DNA of 44,491 nucleotides from Terriglobales bacterium (GTDB taxonomy: Bacteria > Acidobacteriota > Terriglobia > Terriglobales > Acidobacteriaceae). Positions 20,654 through 28,420 of this stretch are shown piece after piece (within the stretch, counting starts at the first letter, position 1; each line of letters starts with the position of its first letter). The notes under the pieces are model-generated. The model did not search any database. It had not been told where the DNA came from and worked only from the letters and a program-made list of their open reading frames with translations. The stretch is from positions 1 to 44,491 of the forward strand of contig JACQDD010000154.1 in assembly GCA_016201265.1 (NCBI GenBank), read 5' to 3'. The translations under genes were made by a program, and so were the position numbers.

Positions 20654-20875
20654 GCCACTGGGGTTTTGCTCGGCCATTTTGCCGCGGAAAAGGACCGACA
20701 TGCGAAACCGTGTGGCGAGCACCTCCACTGTGTCCATTTTGTGTCCTACCGCATTAAATCGCATTCGATTTCCCAAGCTTTTTCAACGTTGTCGAGAAGC
20801 CATCTGTGCGGGCGTCAATTCTTCTATATTATTGTTAGAGCTGCGTTTACATACGTTTCGCAGCCACTTGCATGA
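20654..20875. other. Gene-free stretch before the tRNA fragment
   Basis: About 220 nt that look more AT-rich than their surroundings in the second half (for example TTCTTCTATATTATTGTTAG). I see no gene with a start site, no RNA and no repeat. Together with the following tRNA fragment and terminator it forms the longest stretch without an intact gene in the window (20654-21032). It would be the terminal DNA of the presumed integrated island. Confidence 0.4.
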
Positions 20876-20925
20876 GCTAACTCTTAATCAGTAGGTTGTA
20901 GGTTCGATTCCTACCGCGCTCACCA
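20876..20925 (+). tRNA. Truncated tRNA-Lys(CTT): 3' part from anticodon arm to CCA
   Basis: Reading right: GCTAA, anticodon loop CTCTTAA (anticodon CTT), stem TCAGT, variable AGGTT, T-arm GTAGG-TTCGATT-CCTAC (20898-20914), acceptor 3' strand CGCGCTC, discriminator A and CCA at 20923-20925. The expected acceptor 5' strand GAGCGCG, D-arm and start are absent upstream. The anticodon stem keeps four of five pairs (A-C mismatch where G-C is expected). Such 3' tRNA fragments with CCA are left at the distal end of elements integrated in tRNA genes, so this is a candidate attachment site. Confidence 0.75.
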
Positions 20926-20980
20926 CTCCTGATCCTCCGAGTTCTTCCTATCGTTCTCGTAGAGCGCATTCAGACAAGAA

Positions 20981-21006
20981 GGCCGGGGCAGCCCGCTGCT
21001 CCGGCC
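20981..21006 (-). terminator. Rho-independent terminator of the broken ABM-type gene
   Basis: GGCCGGGGCAGC pairs with GCTGCTCCGGCC (12 positions, one G-T) around a 2-nt centre. On the minus strand it is followed by a T-rich run (TTCTTGTCT). It lies 26 nt past the stop of the frameshifted gene. Confidence 0.65.
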
Positions 21007-21032
21007 AGGCGAATCAAGCGATCATGCGCGGT

Positions 21033-21355
21033 TCAGGCGGCCAGCGCCTGCACAAAGTGCTCACACAGCGTGGTCTCGACCGTATACACCTTGCATGTGA
21101 TCGGGGTCTCCAGATACGGCTTCAGAATTTCCTCTACCTTTGGGAACCACTCGCGCTCATAGCGCTCCATGTAATGCTTCTCCATCCACAGGCTGATAGT
21201 GATCATCTTTTCATCCTTCAGCTCTGGGACGAAGGGCAGGATCTCGAGGAAGCCCGCCTGCTTTTTCAGGATGGGCAGGACCTCTTTCTTTACGACGTTG
21301 ATGACTCCTCTTTCCTCTCCAGCTTCGGAACGAATTCAAGGACACGTGCAAACAT
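21033..21355 (-). pseudogene. ABM-type (antibiotic biosynthesis monooxygenase-like) gene with frameshift
   Basis: Reading the minus strand from ATG 21355 gives MFARVLEFVPKLERKEE, then the frame is lost at 21303-21304 and ends in a stop at 21290. Inserting a single T after GAGGAG restores FINVVKKEVLPILKKQAGF and a full reading through MITISLWMEKHYMERYERE to LCEHFVQALAA at 21033, about 107 residues, normal for a ferredoxin-like ABM-domain protein. AAAGGAG lies 10 nt before the ATG and a terminator follows, so the signals are intact. It could be a recent inactivation or a sequencing/assembly error. Confidence 0.7.
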
Positions 21356-21571
21356 GGGGGATTGTCTCCTTTCGTTAGGATTGAGGTGAGTCCCGAAGTG
21401 TCCCGCCTGACAGCGGGGCATCTGCGAGCAAGATTCTGACTCATCGACCTTATTCCCGGGCCTGCCAGAAAAGCAGTGACAACGGGCCCACCATGCGTGT
21501 GATCCGTGGGATCTGTTCCCGAAATGTGACGGCTTCCCGAATTGGTGTGCGTCCTCGGTTAGCATAAGAAC

Positions 21572-22309
21572 GTGCGGGAGAACAAAAGATCAGGTCTGGC
21601 GCGGGCGCTTTCCAAGATGGGCTACTGCTCACGATCGCAGGCGGCCGTTCTCATTCGGGCCGGGCGTGTCACCCTGAACGGAAGGGCAGTGCGGGATCCG
21701 GAAACTCCAGTACGAATCGGTCCGGACCGAATCGGTGTGGATGGTTCGGCGATCGCGGAGCAGACGAAAATCTATCTCGTGATGAACAAACCGCGGGGCG
21801 TAGTGACGACCGCTTCCGATGAAAAAGGGCGCGAGACAGTCTACGGCCTGCTCCCCGGTGGAGAGTGGGTCGGTCCCGTGGGGCGACTGGACAAGGCGAG
21901 CGAAGGGCTGCTGCTGTTGACCAATGATTCCCAGTGGGCAGCGAAGATTACGGATCCGGCCAGCCATCTCGACAAGCGCTATCACGTGCAGGTGAACTGC
22001 ATCGCCGGCGACCATCTGTTGGAGCAGCTTGGGCGAGGCGTCACACTTGGAAGCGAAGATCTGCACGTCAAAGCGGTGCGCGTCCTGCGGCTCGGGCTCA
22101 AGAACAGTTGGCTGGAAATTACCCTGGACGAGGGAAAGAACCGGCAGATCCGCCGCCTGCTGGAAGTGTCTGGCGTGCAGGTCTTGCGGTTGGTGCGTGT
22201 GTCGGTCGGGACGCTCGAACTAGGCGATCTGAAGAAGGGCGGTGTGCGACGGCTGACAGAACGAGAGAAATCTTCGCTGGACCGGGCTCTGGGTCGTGAG
22301 ACGAAATAG
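21572..22309 (+). CDS. RsuA/RluB-family rRNA pseudouridine synthase
   Basis: 245 residues from GTG. An N-terminal S4 RNA-binding domain (about 10-60: LARALSKMGYCSRSQAAVLI) precedes the catalytic domain with the conserved motif VGRLDKASEGLLLLTND, whose Asp is the nucleophile that isomerises uridine. KNRQIRRLLE is the other family signature near the end. The family modifies 16S or 23S rRNA; this sequence alone does not decide between RsuA- and RluB-type targets. It is convergent with the Nudix gene and followed by a strong hairpin. Confidence 0.9.
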   Translation: MRENKRSGLARALSKMGYCSRSQAAVLIRAGRVTLNGRAVRDPETPVRIGPDRIGVDGSAIAEQTKIYLVMNKPRGVVTTASDEKGRETVYGLLPGGEWVGPVGRLDKASEGLLLLTNDSQWAAKITDPASHLDKRYHVQVNCIAGDHLLEQLGRGVTLGSEDLHVKAVRVLRLGLKNSWLEITLDEGKNRQIRRLLEVSGVQVLRLVRVSVGTLELGDLKKGGVRRLTEREKSSLDRALGRETK

Positions 22310-22326
22310 TCGCCCAAAAAGACAAC

Positions 22327-22374
22327 GGGCGCGTGCCGATAGATGTGGGGTGAGGATGGCAACGGCACGCGCCC
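22327..22374. terminator. Stem-loop between convergent genes
   Basis: GGGCGCGTGCCG and CGGCACGCGCCC form a perfect 12-bp stem with a 24-nt loop, 17 nt past the pseudouridine synthase stop. There is no T-tract on either side. Its place between convergent genes suggests a bidirectional terminator or mRNA-end structure. Confidence 0.5.
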
Positions 22375-22508
22375 TATCGAGTTGAATTCAGGCTAGCTTT
22401 GCGGTCGGGAAATGTCAATGTAAATCTCTTGTATTCATATGTTTACAGACGGCTCTAAGATCACCATTCAGTCTTTTCCGCAAGTGCATACGTCACAGCT
22501 TCGTGTGA

Positions 22509-23033
22509 TTACGCGTCGGGGGTAGTTTTTCGCCATTGGGCGGTCTCCGGAAGAAGACCGCGGGTCGCAAGGTAGTCCTGCGCCTGGCGAAGCACCTTGC
22601 GCTCGTCGCTGTATGCCAGCTGCCGCGAAGCCTCGGCAAGCGGAACCCAGAGCGCGCGCGTTACTTCGATTCGCATTTCAGGAGTGACGTCATCGATCTC
22701 TCCCGAGCCATAGCGCAGCAAATAGAAACTCACGATTTTGAAGACGCGTTCGCCATCGCCCCAGGTGCGGACATACACGTACTTGATGTCCGCGAGTTTC
22801 GTAATCAACTCGGCGACGATGCCAGTTTCCTCCTGCACCTCGCGGACGGCCGCGGCCTGAGCCGTTTCGCCCGGATCGAGCAGCCCTTTCGGAAGAGCCA
22901 GCACGGCCTGAGTGCGCTTGCGGGGCGCTTTCGCAGTTGCGGGGCTTTCCTTCTGCGGCTCGATCAGAGCGACGTGCCACACGCCAGAGATTTCCCGCAG
23001 CACCACACCGCCCGCTGAGATCTCTCGCACCAT
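22509..23033 (-). CDS. Nudix hydrolase
   Basis: 174 residues. The Nudix box is complete: GLLDPGE, seven residues, then REVQEETGI (about 50-72). The flanks match the short diadenosine/nucleotide-type subgroup (ISAGGVVLREISGVWHVALI at the start; VRTWGDGERVFKIVSFYLL after the box). It hydrolyses a nucleoside diphosphate linked to another moiety; the exact substrate cannot be read. Between the first strand and the box there is a basic KAPRKRTQ loop. It begins 15 nt after the decarboxylase stop, on the same strand, and may be co-transcribed. Confidence 0.88.
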   Translation of the reverse strand: MVREISAGGVVLREISGVWHVALIEPQKESPATAKAPRKRTQAVLALPKGLLDPGETAQAAAVREVQEETGIVAELITKLADIKYVYVRTWGDGERVFKIVSFYLLRYGSGEIDDVTPEMRIEVTRALWVPLAEASRQLAYSDERKVLRQAQDYLATRGLLPETAQWRKTTPDA

Positions 23034-23048
23034 ATTCGCCTCAAAATA

Positions 23049-24491
23049 TCAGGATTGCCCAAGCTGTGCAGTCGCCTGCTGAATCCGCTGCCATGCGCGT
23101 TCCACGTGGCGGGCCTCAGTATGCGTCTGTCCCACGCAGAGTCGCAGCGTCATTTTGCCGTCGAGCCGGGTGTGCGTGAGATACAGGTCTCCGCTGTGGT
23201 TAAGTTGGTCCATCAGCTTCTGATTCTCCGCATCTCCAGAGCGCAAGCGGAAGCAGACCAGGTTGAGGGGCACGGGAGCAGCCAGTTCGAATCGCGCATC
23301 CTCTCGCACCCATGCGGCAAACTGCTGCGCCAGGCGCACGTGCTCGCGAACGTGCCGCTGCAAGCCCTCGATCCCGTAATAGCGGATCACGAACCACAGC
23401 TTCAGTGAGCGGAATCGGCGTCCCAATGGGACTTGCCAGTCGCGGTAGTCGATCACCGCGCCCGATTCGGTTGCCTGGTTCCGCAGATACTCAGGCAGCA
23501 CCGAGAGAGTGCGAATCAGGTGCTTGCGGTCGGCGACGTAGAAGCAGTCGCAGTCGAAGTTCGTGAGCATCCACTTGTGCGGATTGAAGCAGTAGCTGTC
23601 GGCGAATTCCATGCCGTCATGCAGGAAGCGGAACTCCGGGCAGAGGGCGGCCGTCCCACTCATCGCAGAATCCACGTGCAGCCAGAGATTGTGCTCCCGG
23701 CAGATCCCGCCGATTTCGCGGACGGGATCGATGGCGTTGGAAGAGGTTGTGCCCACAGTGGCGCAGACGAAGCAGGGAACCAGGCCCGCTTTCTCGTCAG
23801 CCTCGACCTGACGGGCGAGGGTATCAGGGCGCATGGCGAAGTTCTGATCCACTTCGATTGCGCGCAGATTGTCGGAGCCCAGGCCAGCGATCTTCACTGC
23901 CTTCTCGACCGAGGAGTGGGTCTGGGTGGAGATATACGCAATGAGCCGGCCGTCGCATCCCTTTCGATTGCTGGCGAACTGCGTTGCGCGCTCACGGGCC
24001 GCAAGCAGAGCGCAGAGAGAGGCGCTGGAAGCCGCGTCCTGGATCACGCCGCCCCCGCTGCTCGAGGAGAGCAATTTGTCCGGCAGTCCTAGCATGGGGA
24101 CGAGCCAGTCGAGAACGTGCGTCTCAAGTTCGGTACAGGCCGGGCTGGTGGACCAGAGCATGCCCTGCACTCCGAGTCCAGTCGAGAGCAGGTCACCCAG
24201 TATGGCCGGTCCCGACGTGCTGGTGGGAAAGTAAGCGAAAAAATTCGGCGACTGCCAGTGAGTGATGCCAGGCAGAATGATGCGCTCGACATCGGCGAAT
24301 ATCCGGTCGAACGATTCGCCTTGCTGCGGTGGGTGCTGCGGCAGCTGCGCACGAATTTCTCCCGGCTGCACGCGGGAAAGAACCGGGAAGCTTTCAACGC
24401 GGGAACAGTAGTCCGCAATCCAGTCCACGACCGCGTGGCCCTGGCGGCGAAATTCCTCGGGAGACATGTGGAAAGACTCTGGGTCAGGCAT
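23049..24491 (-). CDS. PLP-dependent group II amino-acid decarboxylase
   Basis: 480 residues, the usual length for the aromatic-L-amino-acid/tyrosine decarboxylase family. The PLP lysine lies in SYCFNPHKWMLTNFDCD; other family motifs are TSGPAILGD near the N-terminus, GGGVIQDAASSASLCALLAA and LHVDSAMSGTAALCPEFR. It would remove the alpha-carboxyl of an amino acid (Tyr, DOPA, Trp, Phe or a relative) in the cytoplasm to make an amine. The substrate is not decided by sequence. A His-to-Ser variation is visible where many AADCs have HVDAA (here HVDSA), as in other bacterial members. A hairpin of TTGATT units precedes it. Confidence 0.87.
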   Translation of the reverse strand: MPDPESFHMSPEEFRRQGHAVVDWIADYCSRVESFPVLSRVQPGEIRAQLPQHPPQQGESFDRIFADVERIILPGITHWQSPNFFAYFPTSTSGPAILGDLLSTGLGVQGMLWSTSPACTELETHVLDWLVPMLGLPDKLLSSSSGGGVIQDAASSASLCALLAARERATQFASNRKGCDGRLIAYISTQTHSSVEKAVKIAGLGSDNLRAIEVDQNFAMRPDTLARQVEADEKAGLVPCFVCATVGTTSSNAIDPVREIGGICREHNLWLHVDSAMSGTAALCPEFRFLHDGMEFADSYCFNPHKWMLTNFDCDCFYVADRKHLIRTLSVLPEYLRNQATESGAVIDYRDWQVPLGRRFRSLKLWFVIRYYGIEGLQRHVREHVRLAQQFAAWVREDARFELAAPVPLNLVCFRLRSGDAENQKLMDQLNHSGDLYLTHTRLDGKMTLRLCVGQTHTEARHVERAWQRIQQATAQLGQS

Positions 24492-24497
24492 AAGCGT

Positions 24498-24591
24498 AAT
24501 TGTTGATTGCTGATTTCTGATTGTTGATTCAAAACACTCGGAGGTATCTTCGGCTTTTCAATCAACAATCAACCATCAAGAATCAACAATT
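24498..24591. repeat. Large imperfect hairpin made of TTGATT-like units
   Basis: Left arm 24498-24529 and right arm 24560-24591 are 32-nt inverted copies: the outer 11 and inner 12 bases match, with mismatches in the middle, around a 30-nt loop. Each arm itself repeats ATTGTTGATT. The AT-rich composition contrasts with the flanking GC-rich genes. It lies between two same-strand genes and ends 6 nt before the decarboxylase start. Confidence 0.7.
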
Positions 24592-24603
24592 GTCACCCCC
24601 ACA

Positions 24604-25362
24604 CTACAGCTTCCCGTAGTACACCCGCGTGTTGTACTCGAACTCGACCACGCCCTGCTGGGCGTGCGTGCGAAAGATGCGCTGCAGATCCTGCATCATG
24701 GGCTGGTGGTTGGGGTGGCCTGCGAGCGGGGCGTACGATGACGACAGCAAGCGCCCGGCCGCGCCTTCGTAGTCGAACTGCTGCCGAAGATCGAAGACAC
24801 GCTCCCGGCACGGCGCGGGTGCAAAGAATTCGTGAATCGTGGCCGTCGTTCTTTCGTGGCGCACCTCTTTATAGTCGGTGCTGTAGGTCAACAGGAGCTG
24901 CTCATAATCGCGCAAGAAAGGAGTGATCACGGTCCGGCGCTCGTTCCAGATCAGGACGCACCATCCGCCCGGCCTCAGGATGCGGGCAAACTCCGCGCGC
25001 GCGCGGGCACGGTCGAACCAGTGCGCCGCCTGGGCAGCCGTAACGAAGTCCGCGCACCCAGAGGGCAGGGTAGTTTCCTCGGCAGTGCCAGCCACGGAAG
25101 TCAGCTGCGCGAAAGACTGGAGCAGGCGGCTGCCCGTCTCGCGCATCTCCGCATTCGGTTCGACCGCAAACACCCGGTTCCCGTTTTCCAGGAGAAGCCG
25201 TGTAAACGCTCCGGTGCCCGAGGCGATGTCCGCGATGACATGCGCGGGTTGCAGCCCGCACTCCGCGCGCAGAAGTTCGAGAACCTCGGGCGGATACCCC
25301 GGGCGATAGCGGACATAATCCTCCACCCGATCGGAAAATCGCGCGGTTGGCGCCTGGCTCAT
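24604..25362 (-). CDS. Class I SAM-dependent methyltransferase
   Basis: 252 residues. The opening PTARFSDRVEDYVRYRPGYP and motif I VIADIASGTGAFTRLLLE, followed by FAVEPNAEMRE and DFVTAAQAAHWFD, match the small-molecule/methyltransferase-11 type family. Cytoplasmic and soluble; the substrate is unknown. Motif I has ASGTG where DxGxGTG is usual, a common variant in this group. It is divergent from the peroxiredoxin-like gene with a 59-nt gap. Confidence 0.85.
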   Translation of the reverse strand: MSQAPTARFSDRVEDYVRYRPGYPPEVLELLRAECGLQPAHVIADIASGTGAFTRLLLENGNRVFAVEPNAEMRETGSRLLQSFAQLTSVAGTAEETTLPSGCADFVTAAQAAHWFDRARARAEFARILRPGGWCVLIWNERRTVITPFLRDYEQLLLTYSTDYKEVRHERTTATIHEFFAPAPCRERVFDLRQQFDYEGAAGRLLSSSYAPLAGHPNHQPMMQDLQRIFRTHAQQGVVEFEYNTRVYYGKL

Positions 25363-25421
25363 GACTTTTCAGTGTAACGCGGCGGCGGCGTAATCCTCCC
25401 GCACGGTACAATCTTCATTTC

Positions 25422-25934
25422 ATGGCAAAAGAGCGGGCGCGGGAAGTTCTCGAAAGCGGACCGGTGAGCGTGGGCGATGCCGCGCCCGACTTCGAGTTAC
25501 CGGCGCTGATCGGAGGCGTCCGAAAAAGTTTTCGCCTGAGTGAATACCGTGGGAAGAATGTAGTGCTCGCGTTCTATCCGTTCAACTGGCTGGAGTCGAG
25601 CGCACGCCAGATGGGCGCCTATCAGGCGCAACGCGCGCGCGTGCTGGCGAGCAACGCGGAGACAGTCGCGATCAACGTCGAATCCATCATGAATACGACG
25701 GCTTGGGAGCGGGAAAACGGGCCTTTCGATTTTCCGATGTGCAGCGACTTTTGGCCCCATGGCGAAGTGTGTGCGCGCTACGGGGTTCTGCCAGAGTCCG
25801 GTCCGCACGCAGGCGTCAGCGTGCGCGCGATCTTCGTTGTCGATCGCGGCGGCCGAGTCGTATTCCGCAAGATCTACAAGTGGGATGAAGTTCCACCCCT
25901 GGACGAAATCTTTCCACTGCTGGAGAAGACCTGA
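25422..25934 (+). CDS. Peroxiredoxin-like protein without the peroxidatic cysteine
   Basis: 170 residues with the thioredoxin-like AhpC/TSA fold: VGDAAPDFELPALIGG, RLSEYRGKNVVLAFYPFNW, later FVVDRGGRVVFRKIY. In active relatives the FYP..W segment continues TPVCGDQM-like with the peroxidatic Cys and an upstream Thr; here it reads LESSARQM, so both are replaced (Ser and Leu). Two Cys remain later, in FPMCSDFW and GEVCARYG. Classical peroxidase activity is therefore unlikely; a structural, sensing or other redox role is possible. It lies 29 nt before the M28 peptidase gene. Confidence 0.8.
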   Translation: MAKERAREVLESGPVSVGDAAPDFELPALIGGVRKSFRLSEYRGKNVVLAFYPFNWLESSARQMGAYQAQRARVLASNAETVAINVESIMNTTAWERENGPFDFPMCSDFWPHGEVCARYGVLPESGPHAGVSVRAIFVVDRGGRVVFRKIYKWDEVPPLDEIFPLLEKT

Positions 25935-25963
25935 ATTAGACGCGGTCGTTTTACAGGAGCCAC

Positions 25964-28066
25964 ATGAAACTTGTTTCGGGTGCAATCCTCTTACTGGTGC
26001 TGCTCGGTTCGAACCTGCGGGCATTTGACCATCTGGGTGGAAGCGGCAGTCCTCCAGAAGGCGCGAGCATTACCGGGTTTCGTGACGCGTCCGGAGAGCA
26101 GGAAGTCGAAAAGCGTTTCCTGGCGGCACCCGATCCGAAACTGGCCGAGGAGCATCTGCGCATCCTGACTCAGTCTCCGCACATTGCCGGGTCACCCGAG
26201 GACAAAGCCACCGCGGAATACGTGGCGAAAAAATTCCGCGAAGCTGGACTCGAAACCGAGATCGTCGAATACAAGGTCTGGCTCAACTATCCCTCCCAGG
26301 TCAGCGTGGACCTGACCGCGCCCGACGGCGTCGTGATGCACGGCCCGCGCCCCGAGCATGTGGACGGCGATCCCTTCCAGGACGATCCACGTGTGGCCGT
26401 CACGTACAACGGCATGTCGCCTTCGGGCGATGCGGAGGCGGAAGTTGTTTACGCAAACTACGGCTCGCCCGAGGACTTCGACAAGCTGAAGCAGTTGAAC
26501 ATCGATGTGCGCGGCAAGATCGTCATCGTTCGTTACGGCCAGAATTTCCGCGGCGTGAAGGCATTTGTCGCCCAAGAACGGGGAGCAGCCGGCGTCATTA
26601 TTTATTCCGATCCCAAAGACGACGGCTACTATCGCGGCGACGCCTATCCCAAGGGTCCGTGGCGTCCGGCGAGCGGAACGCAACGGGGATCGGTCGGATA
26701 CATGTTCCAGTTCGCCGAGTCGGCGCAGCTTTCGAAGATTCCCGTCACCCCGCTCTCCTACGCCGATGCCTCGCCGATTCTGGAGCACCTGAGCGGACCG
26801 GCCTCGCCGCGAGAGTGGCAGGGAGCGCTGCCGTTTACTTATCACGTTGGTCCGGGGCCGGCGAAAGTAAAGACTCACCTGAAGCAGGACTACCAGTTCC
26901 GCACCATCTGGGACGTGATTGGCAAAGTGCAGGGAACGTCGTCGCCGGCCGAGTGGGTGGTGGCTGGGAATCACCGTGATGCGTGGGTGTATGGAGCCGT
27001 CGATCCCAACAGCGGCACTGCCGCCATGCTCGAGTCGGTGCACGGCATCGGCGAACTGCTGAAATCAGGATGGAAGCCGAAGCGAACCATCGTGATCGGG
27101 AGCTGGGATGCCGAAGAACAAGGACTAATCGGGTCGACGGAATGGGGCGAGGACCATGCCCAAGAACTGGCGAATGCTGCCGCCTACTTCAACATGGACG
27201 TAGCAGTCTCGGGTCCGAAATTCGGGGCGTCGAGCGTGCCCAGTCTGAAGCAGTTTATCCGCGAGATCACGAAGGCGGTTCCGTCTCCACAGGGCGGATC
27301 GGTGTATGAAACGTGGAAGAAGACAAGTCAGCCGAGTCAGGAAAACTCTCGCTCCCAGGAGTCTCTTACCGGCACCTACCGGCCGCCCGCGGCCCAGGTG
27401 CGCAGCGATACGCCAGTCGGCGATCTTGGCAGCGGTTCCGACTACACCGTGTTTCTGCAGCACCTGGGAGTGCCTTCCACCGACGTGGGTTCCACCGGAG
27501 ACTACGGCGTCTATCACTCGGTGTTCGACAACTTTGCCTGGTTCAAGAAATTCGGCGATCCCGACTTCCGCTACGAGCAGCAGATGGCCCGGGTTTACGG
27601 TCTGGAGATCGTGCGCATGGCCGGCGCCGACGTGCTTCCGTATGACTACGAGGACTACGGGAAGGAAATTCTGGTGTATCTGGATGCCGCCAAGAACAAG
27701 GCCAAAGAGCGCTTCGGAGATAAAGCTCCAGATTTTTCCGCGGCCGTGGAGGGTGCGCGTCACCTGGAGCAGGCGGGCGCGAAGATGCTGCAGAAGCAAC
27801 GCAAACTCCCCGCCGATCCGGAGCGCATGAACGCGACCCTGCGAGACACGGAGCGGGCGCTGCTGATTCCCGAGGGACTGCCCAACCGCCCGTGGTATCA
27901 CCACGCGATTTATGCGCCCGGTCAGTACACCGGCTACGCGGCAGTGGTGATTCCGGGAGTGAACGAAGCGATTGATGGCGGCGATGAGCGGCGGACCGAA
28001 CAGCAAATTTCCGTGCTGGCGGCAGCGTTGCATCGCGCCGCCATGGCGCTGGAACAGTATCGGTAG
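25964..28066 (+). CDS. M28-family zinc metallopeptidase, PSMA/glutamate carboxypeptidase-like
   Basis: 700 residues with a signal peptide (LVSGAILLLVLLGSNLRA), so probably periplasmic or secreted. Domains in order: PA domain (about 110-260: YANYGSPEDFDKLKQLNIDV), M28 catalytic domain (about 320-560) and a transferrin-receptor-like dimerisation domain at the end. Zinc ligands are visible as His/Asp in NHRDAWVYGAVDPNSGTAA, Glu pair in SWDAEEQGLIGSTEW, Asp in NMDVA and His in GDYGVYHSVFDN. It would cleave C-terminal acidic or other residues from peptides. AGGAG precedes the ATG; it is co-directional with the Prx-like gene. Confidence 0.9.
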   Translation: MKLVSGAILLLVLLGSNLRAFDHLGGSGSPPEGASITGFRDASGEQEVEKRFLAAPDPKLAEEHLRILTQSPHIAGSPEDKATAEYVAKKFREAGLETEIVEYKVWLNYPSQVSVDLTAPDGVVMHGPRPEHVDGDPFQDDPRVAVTYNGMSPSGDAEAEVVYANYGSPEDFDKLKQLNIDVRGKIVIVRYGQNFRGVKAFVAQERGAAGVIIYSDPKDDGYYRGDAYPKGPWRPASGTQRGSVGYMFQFAESAQLSKIPVTPLSYADASPILEHLSGPASPREWQGALPFTYHVGPGPAKVKTHLKQDYQFRTIWDVIGKVQGTSSPAEWVVAGNHRDAWVYGAVDPNSGTAAMLESVHGIGELLKSGWKPKRTIVIGSWDAEEQGLIGSTEWGEDHAQELANAAAYFNMDVAVSGPKFGASSVPSLKQFIREITKAVPSPQGGSVYETWKKTSQPSQENSRSQESLTGTYRPPAAQVRSDTPVGDLGSGSDYTVFLQHLGVPSTDVGSTGDYGVYHSVFDNFAWFKKFGDPDFRYEQQMARVYGLEIVRMAGADVLPYDYEDYGKEILVYLDAAKNKAKERFGDKAPDFSAAVEGARHLEQAGAKMLQKQRKLPADPERMNATLRDTERALLIPEGLPNRPWYHHAIYAPGQYTGYAAVVIPGVNEAIDGGDERRTEQQISVLAAALHRAAMALEQYR

Positions 28067-28095
28067 CTGGGAGCTGGCTTGAGCCTTGCAGCGAC

Positions 28096-28118
28096 GCCTA
28101 TCACTGAGCTACGAATCA
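28096..28118 (+). repeat. Left copy of a 23-bp imperfect direct repeat flanking the TA cluster
   Basis: Matches 29747-29769 at 20 of 23 positions. In one frame it reads as D-A-Y-H-stop, mirroring E-A-Y-R-stop of the RelE/ParE-like toxin at the right copy, so it may be the tail of a lost toxin gene. Confidence 0.5.
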
Positions 28119-28145
28119 GGTACGTGTTCTCGCATTATTCCCATG

Positions 28146-28173
28146 GTCATGATATTATGACTACAATATTCCG
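28146..28173 (+). promoter_or_regulatory. Promoter/operator of the Phd-VapC pair
   Basis: GTCAT-N6-ATGAC inverted repeat (28146-28161) just upstream of a TACAAT -10-like hexamer (28163-28168), with TTCCCA 18 nt before it as a weak -35. A dyad inside the promoter fits autorepression by the antitoxin. Confidence 0.45.
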
Positions 28174-28189
28174 ATCCGGAGGTGGTGCT

Positions 28190-28420
28190 GTGAAGGAGAT
28201 GGCAGCTGGCACATTCAAGGCGCAATGCCTGGCGATTATGGACCAGGTTTTCCAAAGCGGCGAGCCGGTCTTGATCACCAAACACGGCAAACCCGTGGCC
28301 AAGCTGGTTCCCGCCGAAAAACAGGCCGATGACATCTTCGGCTACATGGCAGGCAAGGTAAGGATCGTGGGCGACATCGTGGGACCGATCACTCCGCTGA
28401 AAGACTGGGAGTGCAAATGA
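28190..28420 (+). CDS. Phd/YefM-type antitoxin
   Basis: 76 residues from GTG. The opening VKEMAAGTFKAQCLAIMDQV and following EPVLITKHGKPVAKLVP match the Phd/YefM/VapB DNA-binding antitoxins; the C-terminal ADDIFGYMAGKVRIVGDIV would wrap the toxin. GTG 28190 is preferred over earlier in-frame starts because GGAGGTG lies 5 nt upstream. Its stop overlaps the toxin start by ATGA. As a pair they neutralise a PIN-domain RNase and repress their own promoter. Confidence 0.85.
   Translation: MKEMAAGTFKAQCLAIMDQVFQSGEPVLITKHGKPVAKLVPAEKQADDIFGYMAGKVRIVGDIVGPITPLKDWECK

Noticed and set aside
20679-20894. Possible integrase remnant: a 71-codon plus-strand frame reading LRLHTFRSHLHE near its end, recalling the recombinase LRHTFASHLL motif
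   Set aside because: The rest shows no recombinase features, the spacing is off by one residue, and the frame runs into the tRNA fragment. Chance similarity is more likely.
21290-21355. Programmed ribosomal frameshift in the ABM-type gene
   Set aside because: No slippery heptamer or stimulating structure is visible at the site, and single-domain ABM proteins are not known to need one.
21024-21389. Plus-strand frame of 121 codons
   Set aside because: It is antisense to the frameshifted ABM-type gene, whose restored reading is convincing and has its own signals.
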